This document shows positions 1 to 5,574 of a DNA stretch of 6,988 nt, one piece after another; position 1 is the first letter of the stretch; each line of letters opens with the position of its first letter. Source of the stretch: Eubacterium sp. CAG:841 (lineage in GTDB: Bacteria > Bacillota > Clostridia > Oscillospirales > CAG-272); NCBI GenBank assembly GCA_000437375.1, contig FR898235.1, positions 79,161 to 86,148 of the forward strand, written 5' to 3'. The notes under the pieces are model-generated. The model saw nothing but the letters and a program-made list of their open reading frames with translations, made no database searches and was not told the DNA's origin. The position numbers were made by a program, and so were the translations under genes.

Positions 1-1
1 C

Positions 2-79
2 CCCGCCGCCATGAAATTCAAAGATTGTCTTACTCGGCTGAAAAAGCTCGAAAGCTTTGATTTCAGCAGTATAATGTAG
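2..79 (+). CDS. Possible C-terminal fragment of an unidentified protein (cut by window edge)
   Basis: An open frame enters from the left edge and stops at TAG 77-79, giving 25 residues that end in LKKLESFDFSSIM. It has no stop inside, its codons resemble those of the neighbouring genes, and it would end one base before the malQ stop, a normal spacing for convergent genes. The fragment is rich in Lys and Leu with no motif I recognise. A frame this short stays open by chance fairly often, so the call rests mainly on the tight fit with malQ. It could instead be non-coding 3' flank of malQ. Confidence 0.35.
   Translation, partial: PAAMKFKDCLTRLKKLESFDFSSIM
41..58 (-). terminator. Weak hairpin downstream of malQ
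   Basis: Read on the minus strand, about 20 bases after the malQ stop, AAAGCT (53-58) and AGCTTT (43-48) form a 6-bp stem closed by a TTCG tetraloop and followed by two more T. A stable UUCG loop and a short T run suggest a weak intrinsic terminator. The stem has only two GC pairs and would lie inside the possible upstream coding fragment, so this is tentative. Confidence 0.3.
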
Positions 80-80
80 T

Positions 81-1514
81 TTATCTGCGCGAAAGATCAA
101 ACGGCTCGCACGGGATTTTTTCCATACGCCACGTCCAGTTTCCGACCGTCACTCCGGGACGGTTCACTCTGCCCTCATCCCCGAGTGAAAGAATATCCCA
201 CATAGGTATCATCGCCGTCTCGGCACGCGAATCCATAACGGCTTTTATAAACGTATCGGGAGCTTTCATCCGCTTTCTTCCGAGATAATCCGCCGCACGC
301 GATCTGTCGTTTTCGGAAAGAGCTCTCCACCATGAAAGCGTAGTGGGATTATCGTGCGTCCCGGTATAATAAAACGTGTTTTTTCTCACGTTTTTCGGCA
401 GATGCATATTTGTTCTGTCATCGCCGAAAGCAAACTGAATCACACGCATCGACGGATATCCCGTGCTTTTGAGGAGCTTTATCACCTTGTCGGAAATTAT
501 GCCCAAATCCTCAGCCACAAGTCCGAGCGAAGGGACTTCCTTTTCTATCGTCGTGAAAAGACTTTTTCCCGGTCCGTCGCGCCAGAAGCCGTTTTTTGCG
601 TCGGGAGCGTCAGGCTGTACGCTGTAATAATTCGCAAATCCTATAAAATGGTCAAGACGAACCGTGTCGAAAAGCTCCGACGCCGCCTTTGCCCTGCGGA
701 TGAAAAATTCATATCCGTGATTTTTCATATACTTCCAATCGTAAAGAGGATTGCCCCACTTCTGCCCGTCCTCCGAAAAATAGTCCGGCGGAACGCCCGC
801 AACAAAGCTCGGACGACGATCCCCGTCGAGCTGAAAGCTCCTGTGATTTGCCCACACATCAGCCGAATCCGGCGCTACATATATCGGCATATCGCCGAGT
901 ATCTCTATTCCGAGAGAATTGACATATCCGCGCAGACTTTTCCACTGGGAGAAAAACAGATACTGCTCAAAAACATAGTAGTCCGTTCTGTCGGCAAGCA
1001 GCTTTTTGTATTTTTCCAGCGCAGACTTTTCCCTGCGGACAAGACACTTGGGAAAATCGTGCCAGCATCTGCCCCCGAACTTGTCTTTAAGCGCCATGAA
1101 CAGCGCGTAATCGCGGATGTCGGGATGCGATGCAAGAAATTCATCGGTTTCGCTTTTCAGTCTTTTTCCGGAATGTTCATATGCCGCCTGCAGCATCTGC
1201 CGCCTTGAAGCATACAGCGCACCGTAATCTATCGCCTTTCCTTCGGGAAGCTTTCGGGGCAGATCCTTTTCGGGAAGGATCCCGTCTCCGCAAAGCATAT
1301 CCGGATCTATAAAGTACGGATTTCCCGCAAATGATGAAAAGCTCTGATAAGGCGAATCTCCGTATCCGGTTGGCCCTGCGGGAAGAACCTGCCATATCCC
1401 GGCACCCGACGCTTTCAGCCAATCGGCAAATTTATATGCTCCTTTGCCGAGCGTTCCTATGCCGTAAGGGGACGGCAACGAAAACACCGGCATAAGTACA
1501 CCGCTTTTTTTCAT
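81..1514 (-). CDS. malQ: 4-alpha-glucanotransferase (amylomaltase / disproportionating enzyme)
   Basis: Cytoplasmic GH77 enzyme that transfers 4-alpha-glucan segments between maltodextrins, releasing glucose and lengthening acceptors for phosphorylase; it serves maltodextrin or glycogen use. The 477 residues match the usual bacterial length of about 500 and span the whole family. The N-terminus carries the signature SLPSPYGIGTLG (13-24), then WQVLPAGPTGYGDSPYQSFS (41-60). The three acidic residues expected of the (beta/alpha)8 barrel are present: nucleophile D288 in VRLDHF, acid/base E335 in VAEDLG and D388 in GTHDN. P390 follows where I expect a second Asp (HDND). The C-terminal GNWTWRM (458-464) is also family-typical. 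The ATG start at 1514-1512 has AAAGGA at 1531-1526, 11 bases upstream. The gene is transcribed alone, divergently from mntP. Identity is secure; which glucan it acts on in the cell is inference. Confidence 0.96.
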   Translation of the reverse strand: MKKSGVLMPVFSLPSPYGIGTLGKGAYKFADWLKASGAGIWQVLPAGPTGYGDSPYQSFSSFAGNPYFIDPDMLCGDGILPEKDLPRKLPEGKAIDYGALYASRRQMLQAAYEHSGKRLKSETDEFLASHPDIRDYALFMALKDKFGGRCWHDFPKCLVRREKSALEKYKKLLADRTDYYVFEQYLFFSQWKSLRGYVNSLGIEILGDMPIYVAPDSADVWANHRSFQLDGDRRPSFVAGVPPDYFSEDGQKWGNPLYDWKYMKNHGYEFFIRRAKAASELFDTVRLDHFIGFANYYSVQPDAPDAKNGFWRDGPGKSLFTTIEKEVPSLGLVAEDLGIISDKVIKLLKSTGYPSMRVIQFAFGDDRTNMHLPKNVRKNTFYYTGTHDNPTTLSWWRALSENDRSRAADYLGRKRMKAPDTFIKAVMDSRAETAMIPMWDILSLGDEGRVNRPGVTVGNWTWRMEKIPCEPFDLSRR

Positions 1515-1553
1515 AAAACAACAAGTCCTTTTTGAAGATAAAAATCTTATATC

Positions 1554-1582
1554 ATTTTATCATTGCAAAGTCTGTATGTCAA
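1554..1582 (-). promoter_or_regulatory. malQ promoter
   Basis: On the minus strand, -35 TTGACA (1582-1577, perfect) is followed by a 17-bp spacer and -10 TAAAAT (1559-1554). TG sits at the extended -10 position. Transcription would start near 1547, giving a leader of about 33 bases. This is a strong housekeeping-sigma promoter. I see no catabolite-repression (cre) box or other operator overlapping it. Confidence 0.85.
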
Positions 1583-1600
1583 TTTTTATTTTCGGGAATA

Positions 1601-1629
1601 TTGACTTTTGGTTTTTAATATGCTATATT
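1601..1629 (+). promoter_or_regulatory. mntP promoter
   Basis: -35 TTGACT (1601-1606), a 17-bp spacer and -10 TATATT (1624-1629), with TG at 1621-1622 forming an extended -10. The -35 box lies 18 bp from the divergent malQ -35. Transcription would begin near 1636, leaving a leader of about 30 bases. That is too short for a manganese riboswitch (yybP-ykoY type), so any metal control would have to act through a protein; I recognise no MntR-like palindrome. Confidence 0.85.
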
Positions 1630-1666
1630 GCTTAGACAAGCGATTTTTTCGCAGGAGGACGATAAT

Positions 1667-2254
1667 TTGGGCATTTTTGACGTATTGGTAATAGCTATTG
1701 CTCTTTCAATGGACGCTTTTGCGGTCTCCATATGCAAAGGTCTTTCGGTAAGAAAGGTGAATTTTCCTCATCTGCTCGCAGTCGGACTTTATTTCGGAAT
1801 TTTTCAGGCTCTGATGCCCACGATAGGATATTTTCTCGGCAAGCAGTTTGAAAAATACATAACAAAATTCGACCATTGGATAGCCTTCGGGCTTCTTCTG
1901 ATAATCGGCGTAAACATGATACGCGAAGCGCTTTCAAAAGAAGAACCGAATGAAGAAAAAAACTCGTCGTTCTCCGTCGGTACAATGCTCGTACTTGCGG
2001 TGGCAACATCAATAGACGCACTTGCCGTTGGCGTTTCGTTCGCCCTTTCCGGAATGGAAAAAAATACTTTCTTCTACTCGGCAGTTTCAATAGGAGTTGT
2101 AACGTGCATTATCTCTATGCTCGGACTTCTTGTCGGGAATTTCTTCGGTGCTAAATACAAAGCAAAAGCAGAGCTTGCCGGCGGTATCATTCTTATACTT
2201 ATCGGAACAAAAATACTGCTTGAAGATCTTGGCTTAATAAATCTGCCGTTCTGA
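1667..2254 (+). CDS. mntP: Manganese efflux pump MntP
   Basis: Inner-membrane Mn(II) exporter of the MntP (YebN, formerly DUF204) family, protecting against manganese overload. The protein has 195 residues, close to the usual 185-190, with about six membrane segments arranged as two repeats: helices near 3-22, 36-56, 70-88, then 104-126, 135-158 and 169-187. Each half carries the membrane-embedded acidic motif of the family, SMDAFAVS (D16) and SIDALAVG (D117), separated by a charged loop KEEPNEEKN (91-99). The start is TTG at 1667, placed by AGGAGG at 1653-1658 with 8-base spacing. An in-frame upstream TTG at 1628 falls inside the -10 box, before the expected transcript start, so it cannot be used. 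The gene is a single transcription unit with its own promoter and terminator. Confidence 0.95.
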   Translation: MGIFDVLVIAIALSMDAFAVSICKGLSVRKVNFPHLLAVGLYFGIFQALMPTIGYFLGKQFEKYITKFDHWIAFGLLLIIGVNMIREALSKEEPNEEKNSSFSVGTMLVLAVATSIDALAVGVSFALSGMEKNTFFYSAVSIGVVTCIISMLGLLVGNFFGAKYKAKAELAGGIILILIGTKILLEDLGLINLPF

Positions 2255-2266
2255 TATATAAAGCGC

Positions 2267-2294
2267 AAAAACGCAGGCAATGCCTGCGTTTTTT
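2267..2294. terminator. Bidirectional intrinsic terminator shared by mntP and the small minus-strand gene
   Basis: ACGCAGGC (2271-2278) pairs with GCCTGCGT (2282-2289) around a 3-base loop. An A run (2267-2271) lies on one side and a T run (2289-2294) on the other. Read rightward it lies 16 bases after the mntP stop; read leftward it begins directly at the stop of the 33-codon gene. The symmetry makes it an efficient Rho-independent terminator in both directions. Confidence 0.93.
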
Positions 2295-2395
2295 CATGTT
2301 ATTCCGTCAGTGAGGAAAATCATCCGTCCGTCTCCCATGAGAGGAAATGACGATTTTTTGAATTCCGACGGCTCAACAGGGCAATAATTTTTCAT
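2294..2395 (-). CDS. Small hypothetical protein (33 aa)
   Basis: I do not recognise this protein. A 33-residue frame starts MKNYCPVEPSEFKK and ends GDGRMIFLTDGIT. Evidence that it is real: an ATG preceded by GGAAAGGAAA (2410-2401), with AGGA 7 bases from the start; an extended -10 about 35 bases upstream of the ATG; and a TGA stop that touches the shared hairpin terminator, so the whole unit of promoter, ribosome site, frame and terminator is intact. It has no membrane segment, one Cys and a balanced charge. The expected transcript is only about 150-160 bases, so it could also be a small RNA that happens to contain a frame. It is convergent with mntP; no functional link is implied. Confidence 0.6.
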   Translation of the reverse strand: MKNYCPVEPSEFKKSSFPLMGDGRMIFLTDGIT

Positions 2396-2431
2396 AAATG
2401 TTTCCTTTCCGTTATAAAAATCGCACGATAA

Positions 2432-2440
2432 ATATTATCA
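2432..2440 (-). promoter_or_regulatory. Putative promoter of the 33-aa gene
   Basis: The minus strand reads TGATAATAT over 2440-2432: -10 TAATAT with an extended-10 TG. No good -35 lies 16-18 bp upstream; TTGAAA at 2455-2450 is too close for this -10. An extended -10 can act without a consensus -35. Transcription would start near 2425. Confidence 0.45.
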
Positions 2441-2521
2441 GAAACGCATTTTCAAAAAGATTTATCAACCTGTATTTTATTGCACTTTGTGTGTTTTGGC
2501 ATCGGATTCGGGGGAAACAAT

Positions 2522-2541
2522 TTTGTTACAAATTAAATTTG
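2522..2541. repeat. Two overlapping palindromes upstream of the first permease promoter
   Basis: TTTGTTACAAA (2522-2532, 5-bp arms around T) overlaps CAAATTAAATTTG (2529-2541, 6-bp arms around A). Both are perfect and end 9 bp before the -35 box of the downstream gene, a position suited to a regulator site. The region is very AT-rich, so chance palindromes are likely. I cannot match them to a known operator. Confidence 0.35.
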
Positions 2542-2550
2542 GCTTTTCAC

Positions 2551-2579
2551 TTGACGAAAATTGATATATAGTATAAAAT
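2551..2579 (+). promoter_or_regulatory. Promoter of the first AI-2E-family permease gene
   Basis: -35 TTGACG (2551-2556), a 17-bp spacer and -10 TAAAAT (2574-2579). An overlapping TATAAA at 2572-2577 offers an alternative 15-bp spacing. Transcription from about 2586 leaves a leader of roughly 45 bases, with no room for a riboswitch. Confidence 0.75.
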
Positions 2580-2629
2580 TAAACTGATATGGCTTTATGC
2601 TTTGTACGCTGCGAAAGGAGGATAAGCGC

Positions 2630-3967
2630 ATGAACGAAAGAAACGACATTCCGGAAAACAAAACGGAAGAAACCGGCAAGAAACGCAAGGTGAATTGGAA
2701 CAAAAAATACACTACCATAGCTGTATACGCGCTGTTCGTTATATTGTTCGCCGTTGTGTGCGTATTCTTCTTTTTGAACAACCATGATTTCGGAAAATAT
2801 GCAAGCGGATTTATTTCCGTTTTCAATCCGATATTCTACGGCATGCTCTTCGCTTATCTTATGAATAGGCTGATGAAGAAGGTGGAGATATACGTTTTCG
2901 GCTTTCTTGAAAGACCCGGCAAGAGACGTCTTCAGCGCACGCTTTCTGTGCTTGTGACAATCATCACCGTAGTGCTTGTGTTCTGCCTGTTCATATGGAT
3001 ACTCATCCCGCAGGTAATGGAAGGCTATAAAGACCTTGAAGGCAAAATGAAGTTTTATATAGGCAGCGTTCAGACATGGCTTGAAAGTCTTGACGACAAT
3101 GCAGGCGAATTCGCCGAGTACATTGCATCCGCCGTCAGGTATATAAACAACTTCATAGATAAAGCCTATGAGCTTATCCGCAACGTAATTCCGCAGATAG
3201 CCGGCGCGGCAAAGAACATTGTCGTCACCGTAAAAGATATGATTCTCGGTTTTGTATTTGCAATATACTTCCTTTTCGCCAAAGAACGCCTTTCGGCGCA
3301 GACGAACAAAACCCTCCGCGCACTTTGCACCGACGGGTCATACGGCAGCATAAGAAAGGTCACCGGACTTGTTGATGAAAAGTTCGGAGGCTTTCTTACC
3401 GGAAAAATACTCGATTCTTTGTTTGTCGGAATCATCTGTTTTGCCGGATGCTGGGCTATAGGCGTCCCGTATTATCCCCTCATAAGCATAATAGTCGGTG
3501 CCTGCAACCTTGTTCCCGTATTCGGTCCGATAGTCGGCATTGCACTTTCAAGCTTTATAGTTTTCATCGCTTCGATGGACGTTTCCCTTATGTTCTGGTA
3601 TCTGCTGTTTGTCGTGCTTCTGCATATATTCGACGCACACTTTGTCAGCAGCAAGCTCGTGGGCGAAAAGACAGGACTTCCCGCCATGTGGATATTCGTT
3701 TCCATAATAATTATGGCAGGATTTTTCGGTCTGCCCGGAATGATAATCGCAGTTCCCACGTTCGATGTGATCCGTGAGCTTCTGAAAGAAAAAACAGAAT
3801 CCAAGCTTGAGAAAAAGGGCGCAAGCCCCGACACGCTCGATTATTACGGTTCGGAGGACGGAGTCGCTCTTTTCGAGGAGCAGAAGGAAGCTTCCGAAAA
3901 GAGCCGTATCCGCGACAGAGATATAACCCTTTATGTGAAGAAGCTTTTTTCAAAAAAGAAAAAATAA
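2630..3967 (+). CDS. AI-2E family transporter (permease paralogue A)
   Basis: Polytopic membrane protein of the AI-2E family (formerly UPF0118). Members have been linked to autoinducer-2 export (TqsA/YdiK group) and, in others, to Na+(Li+)/H+ exchange, so the substrate here is unknown. The 445 residues exceed the usual 340-380 because of a hydrophilic start (1-25, many Glu and Lys) and a charged tail (385-445, ending LFSKKKK). Between them: WNKKYTTIAVY (23-33) leading into helix 1 (about 30-50), helices near 61-78 and 104-126, an amphipathic extracytoplasmic stretch (130-195), and a helix-rich C-terminal half (199-217, 259-312, 320-338, 351-381). Family landmarks are NLVPVFGPIVG (293-303) and GLPGMIIAVP (367-376). 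R80 stands where the paralogue has the family-typical Pro (NP after AYL). ATG 2630 is chosen because AGGAGG at 2616-2621 sits 8 bases ahead; the in-frame ATG at 2597 has no such site. Confidence 0.88.
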   Translation: MNERNDIPENKTEETGKKRKVNWNKKYTTIAVYALFVILFAVVCVFFFLNNHDFGKYASGFISVFNPIFYGMLFAYLMNRLMKKVEIYVFGFLERPGKRRLQRTLSVLVTIITVVLVFCLFIWILIPQVMEGYKDLEGKMKFYIGSVQTWLESLDDNAGEFAEYIASAVRYINNFIDKAYELIRNVIPQIAGAAKNIVVTVKDMILGFVFAIYFLFAKERLSAQTNKTLRALCTDGSYGSIRKVTGLVDEKFGGFLTGKILDSLFVGIICFAGCWAIGVPYYPLISIIVGACNLVPVFGPIVGIALSSFIVFIASMDVSLMFWYLLFVVLLHIFDAHFVSSKLVGEKTGLPAMWIFVSIIIMAGFFGLPGMIIAVPTFDVIRELLKEKTESKLEKKGASPDTLDYYGSEDGVALFEEQKEASEKSRIRDRDITLYVKKLFSKKKK

Positions 3968-4083
3968 ATTTCAACCAGACAAATATAACTCTTTTTCAAT
4001 AATAACAAAAATAATTACAGAAAAGTCAAAGCTTTCAGATTGTTTTTGATATTTTCGACGGCCATACGTCGTTAAAGATTACG

Positions 4084-4124
4084 GTGCCAAAGGTAACGTC
4101 CATAAGTCAGTGCCAAGTAGGTAA
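4084..4124 (+). repeat. Imperfect direct repeat GTGCCAA-(GT)-AGGTAA
   Basis: GTGCCAAAGGTAA (4084-4096) recurs as GTGCCAAGTAGGTAA (4110-4124), differing by a 2-base insertion, with starts 26 bases apart. The flanks also resemble each other: GCCATACGTC at 4061-4070 and TCCATAAGTC at 4099-4108. Each copy can fold a tiny GCC/GGT hairpin. Function unknown. Confidence 0.45.
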
Positions 4125-4138
4125 AGCTAATGAGCAGG

Positions 4139-4168
4139 TTGACGTATTCCACTCATTATATTTTTAAT
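4139..4168 (+). promoter_or_regulatory. Putative tRNA-Arg promoter
   Basis: -35 TTGACG (4139-4144), an 18-bp spacer and -10 TTTAAT (4163-4168, 5 of 6 matches, lacking the important second A). Transcription would start near 4175, about 20 bases before the tRNA. TATATT at 4157-4162 is a better -10 box, but its 12-bp spacing from the same -35 is too short. Confidence 0.4.
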
Positions 4169-4172
4169 TTCC

Positions 4173-4189
4173 GACGGATATTATCCGTC
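4173..4189. repeat. 17-bp palindrome just upstream of the tRNA
   Basis: GACGGATA (4173-4180) and TATCCGTC (4182-4189) are perfect reverse complements around a single T. As RNA this folds into a 6-bp stem with a 5-base loop, ending 5 bases before the mature tRNA. No T run follows, so it is not a normal terminator. It could be a leader hairpin of the tRNA precursor or a DNA operator. Confidence 0.55.
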
Positions 4190-4194
4190 AATAT

Positions 4195-4271
4195 GCATCC
4201 GTAGCTCAGCAGGATAGAGCGACCGCCTCCTAAGCGGTAGGTCAGCGGTTCGAATCCGCTCGGGTGCGCCA
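4195..4271 (+). tRNA. tRNA-Arg (anticodon CCU)
   Basis: A complete cloverleaf can be drawn: acceptor GCATCCG (4195-4201) with CGGGTGC (4261-4267), including one T-G pair; D stem GCTC/GAGC; anticodon stem ACCGC/GCGGT with loop CTCCTAA and anticodon CCT at 4229-4231; variable loop AGGTC; T stem AGCGG/CCGCT with loop TTCGAAT. The discriminator is G4268 and the CCA end is encoded (4269-4271). The anticodon decodes AGG, usually a minor arginine codon. The next gene begins 29 bp downstream with no terminator between, suggesting a joint transcript. Confidence 0.97.
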
Positions 4272-4300
4272 TAAGCACACATATACGGAGATGATTGAAA

Positions 4301-4777
4301 ATGGCAGAGCTTGAAATAAGGCGAGCCGAAAGCCGTGACATACCGAGAATAGACGTTCTGCTCTATGAGGTACATAAGGTTCACAGCGATGCCCGTCCCG
4401 ACCTTTTCAGGGCAGGAGCAAAAAAATATACGGACAGCGAGCTTGAGAAAATAATAAGGGACGATAAAACTCCCGTGTTCGTCGCCGAGATTAACGGCGA
4501 AATCGCAGGTTATGCCTTCTGTATTCACAAACAGTTTATCAGTAACAATAATATGACCGATATAAAAACGCTTTACATAGACGATCTTTGCGTGGACGAA
4601 AATATTCGCGGTCATCACATAGGCACTGCACTTTACGAATATGTACTTGATTATGCAAAATCCGCCGGCTGTTACAACGTAACGCTCAATGTATGGGCTG
4701 ACAACACCTCCGCCGTTAAATTCTATGAAAAAACAGGACTTAAAGTACAGAAAATAGGAATGGAAAAAATACTGTAA
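4301..4777 (+). CDS. GNAT family N-acetyltransferase
   Basis: Single-domain GCN5-related acetyltransferase of 158 residues, the typical length, which would transfer acetyl from acetyl-CoA to an amine; the substrate cannot be told. The N-terminal strand EIRRAESRDIPRIDVLL (5-21) and FVAEINGEIAGYAF (60-73) are family-typical. The acetyl-CoA pyrophosphate loop is R103-G-H-H-I-G108-T-A110, after strand LYIDDLCVDE (91-100). The C-terminal LNVWADNTSAVKFYEKTGLK (129-148) is motif B. ATG 4301 is chosen because GGAG at 4287-4290 lies 10 bases ahead; an in-frame TTG at 4295 is only 4 bases from it. It starts 29 bp after the tRNA CCA end, too close for an obvious promoter of its own. An SGNH hydrolase gene follows after 79 bp. 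Confidence 0.9.
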   Translation: MAELEIRRAESRDIPRIDVLLYEVHKVHSDARPDLFRAGAKKYTDSELEKIIRDDKTPVFVAEINGEIAGYAFCIHKQFISNNNMTDIKTLYIDDLCVDENIRGHHIGTALYEYVLDYAKSAGCYNVTLNVWADNTSAVKFYEKTGLKVQKIGMEKIL

Positions 4778-4856
4778 CAATCATCTGGCACCGTTGCAGA
4801 TAAATACAACTTCTTGGTTTATGCTTCACCTTAGCACATATAAATGAGGTAGACAA

Positions 4857-5549
4857 ATGGAAAATCTGAAATTTTGTGTTTTCGGAGACTCTGTCGGAAA
4901 AGGAGTTGTGCTTTCCGAAACAGGGCGCTACACAAGCGGTGCGCCGGATATAACTTCCCTTACGGGAAGAACCGATATCACGCTTGAAAACTTCTCTCGC
5001 TTCGGCTTTGTAACCGAAAAGACTCTCTCGCTTATAGAAAAATGCGAAAGCGATATAGCGTCGAGCGACGCCATTTTCATAGAAGTCGGCGGCAATGACT
5101 GCGACTTTGATTGGCAAAGCATATCCGACGCTCCGGAGGAGGAGCATCTGTGTAAGACTCCGCCCGCGCTTTTTGAAAAAATATATACAGCGCTTCTTAC
5201 AAAAGCAAAGGCGTTCGGAGCAAAAGTATTCGCGCTGAATCTTCCGCCCATAGTTCCGGCAAGGTATTTCAAAAAAATAACCGAAAAAGCCGGAATGTGC
5301 GCAGAAAACGTTCTCCGGTGGCTCGGCAGCGTGGAAACAATCTACCGCTATCAGGAAATGTACAGCATTATGGTTGAAAAAACAGCCCGCGCTGTCGGGG
5401 TGGCGCTTATAGATATCCGCTCCGCTTTTCTTGCCGATCATCATTACGAAGAGCTTATATGCGAGGATGGAATCCATCCCAATTCAAAGGGCTATGAGCT
5501 TATTTACAAATCTGTTATAGAGCAATACCTGGCGATAGAATCAACATAA
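4857..5549 (+). CDS. SGNH/GDSL hydrolase (esterase/lipase-like)
   Basis: SGNH-superfamily serine hydrolase of 230 residues, probably an esterase or deacylase; substrate unknown. Block I is FGDSVGKG (9-16) with nucleophile S12, block II offers G50 in NFSRFG, block III is GGND (78-81) with oxyanion N80, and block V is DGIHP (204-208) with D204 and H207. All catalytic residues are therefore present. There is no signal peptide or membrane segment, so it should be cytoplasmic. ATG 4857 follows GAGGT (4846-4850) by 6 bases. The gene lies 79 bp after the acetyltransferase and 25 bp before permease B, consistent with cotranscription. The 79-bp gap has only poor promoter-like boxes (TTGGTT and TATAAA, 19 bp apart and right at the ribosome site). 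Confidence 0.92.
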   Translation: MENLKFCVFGDSVGKGVVLSETGRYTSGAPDITSLTGRTDITLENFSRFGFVTEKTLSLIEKCESDIASSDAIFIEVGGNDCDFDWQSISDAPEEEHLCKTPPALFEKIYTALLTKAKAFGAKVFALNLPPIVPARYFKKITEKAGMCAENVLRWLGSVETIYRYQEMYSIMVEKTARAVGVALIDIRSAFLADHHYEELICEDGIHPNSKGYELIYKSVIEQYLAIEST

Positions 5550-5574
5550 AAATATTTCGGGGAAGGAGAAAACA

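Larger units (their letters stand above)
3968..4194. other. Gene-free stretch between permease A and tRNA-Arg
   Basis: No gene or convincing intrinsic terminator is seen in these 227 bases, so permease A transcripts may read through. Contents: an AT-rich start (to about 4020), a short hairpin CGACG/CGTCG (4056-4060 with 4067-4071) not followed by a T run, an imperfect direct repeat (GTGCCAA...AGGTAA at 4084-4096 and 4110-4124), and ATACGTC (4064-4070) that is complementary to GACGTAT (4141-4147). The tRNA promoter and a palindrome follow. I compared it by eye with common riboswitches, SRP RNA, tmRNA and 6S RNA and found no match. Confidence 0.5.

Noticed and set aside
354..1208. Long plus-strand open frame (284 codons) opposite malQ
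   Set aside because: It lies fully antisense to a clear GH77 gene, has no ribosome site and encodes a low-complexity Arg/His/Ile-rich product without motifs.
3944..3958. Inverted repeat CTTTTTT-C-AAAAAAG at the end of permease A as a terminator
   Set aside because: The stem is nearly all A-T and it lies within the coding sequence of the Lys-rich tail.
4130..4204. 24-codon frame starting at ATG 4130 and ending in the tRNA
   Set aside because: Its stop lies inside the tRNA, its ribosome site is poor, and it crosses the putative promoter and the palindrome.
4291..4314. Seven-codon leader frame overlapping the acetyltransferase start
   Set aside because: Its ATG touches the GGAG site (no spacing), so initiation there is unlikely.
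4181..4780. Minus-strand frame of 199 codons over the tRNA and the acetyltransferase gene
   Set aside because: It runs antisense through a complete tRNA and a well-supported GNAT gene. The matching strand is clearly the plus strand.
4814..4844. Promoter between the acetyltransferase and the hydrolase
   Set aside because: TTGGTT and TATAAA are 19 bp apart and would start transcription at the ribosome binding site.
4740..5477. Minus-strand frame of 245 codons opposite the hydrolase
   Set aside because: It is antisense to an SGNH protein with all catalytic blocks intact. Its Cys/Phe-rich product looks like a shadow translation.
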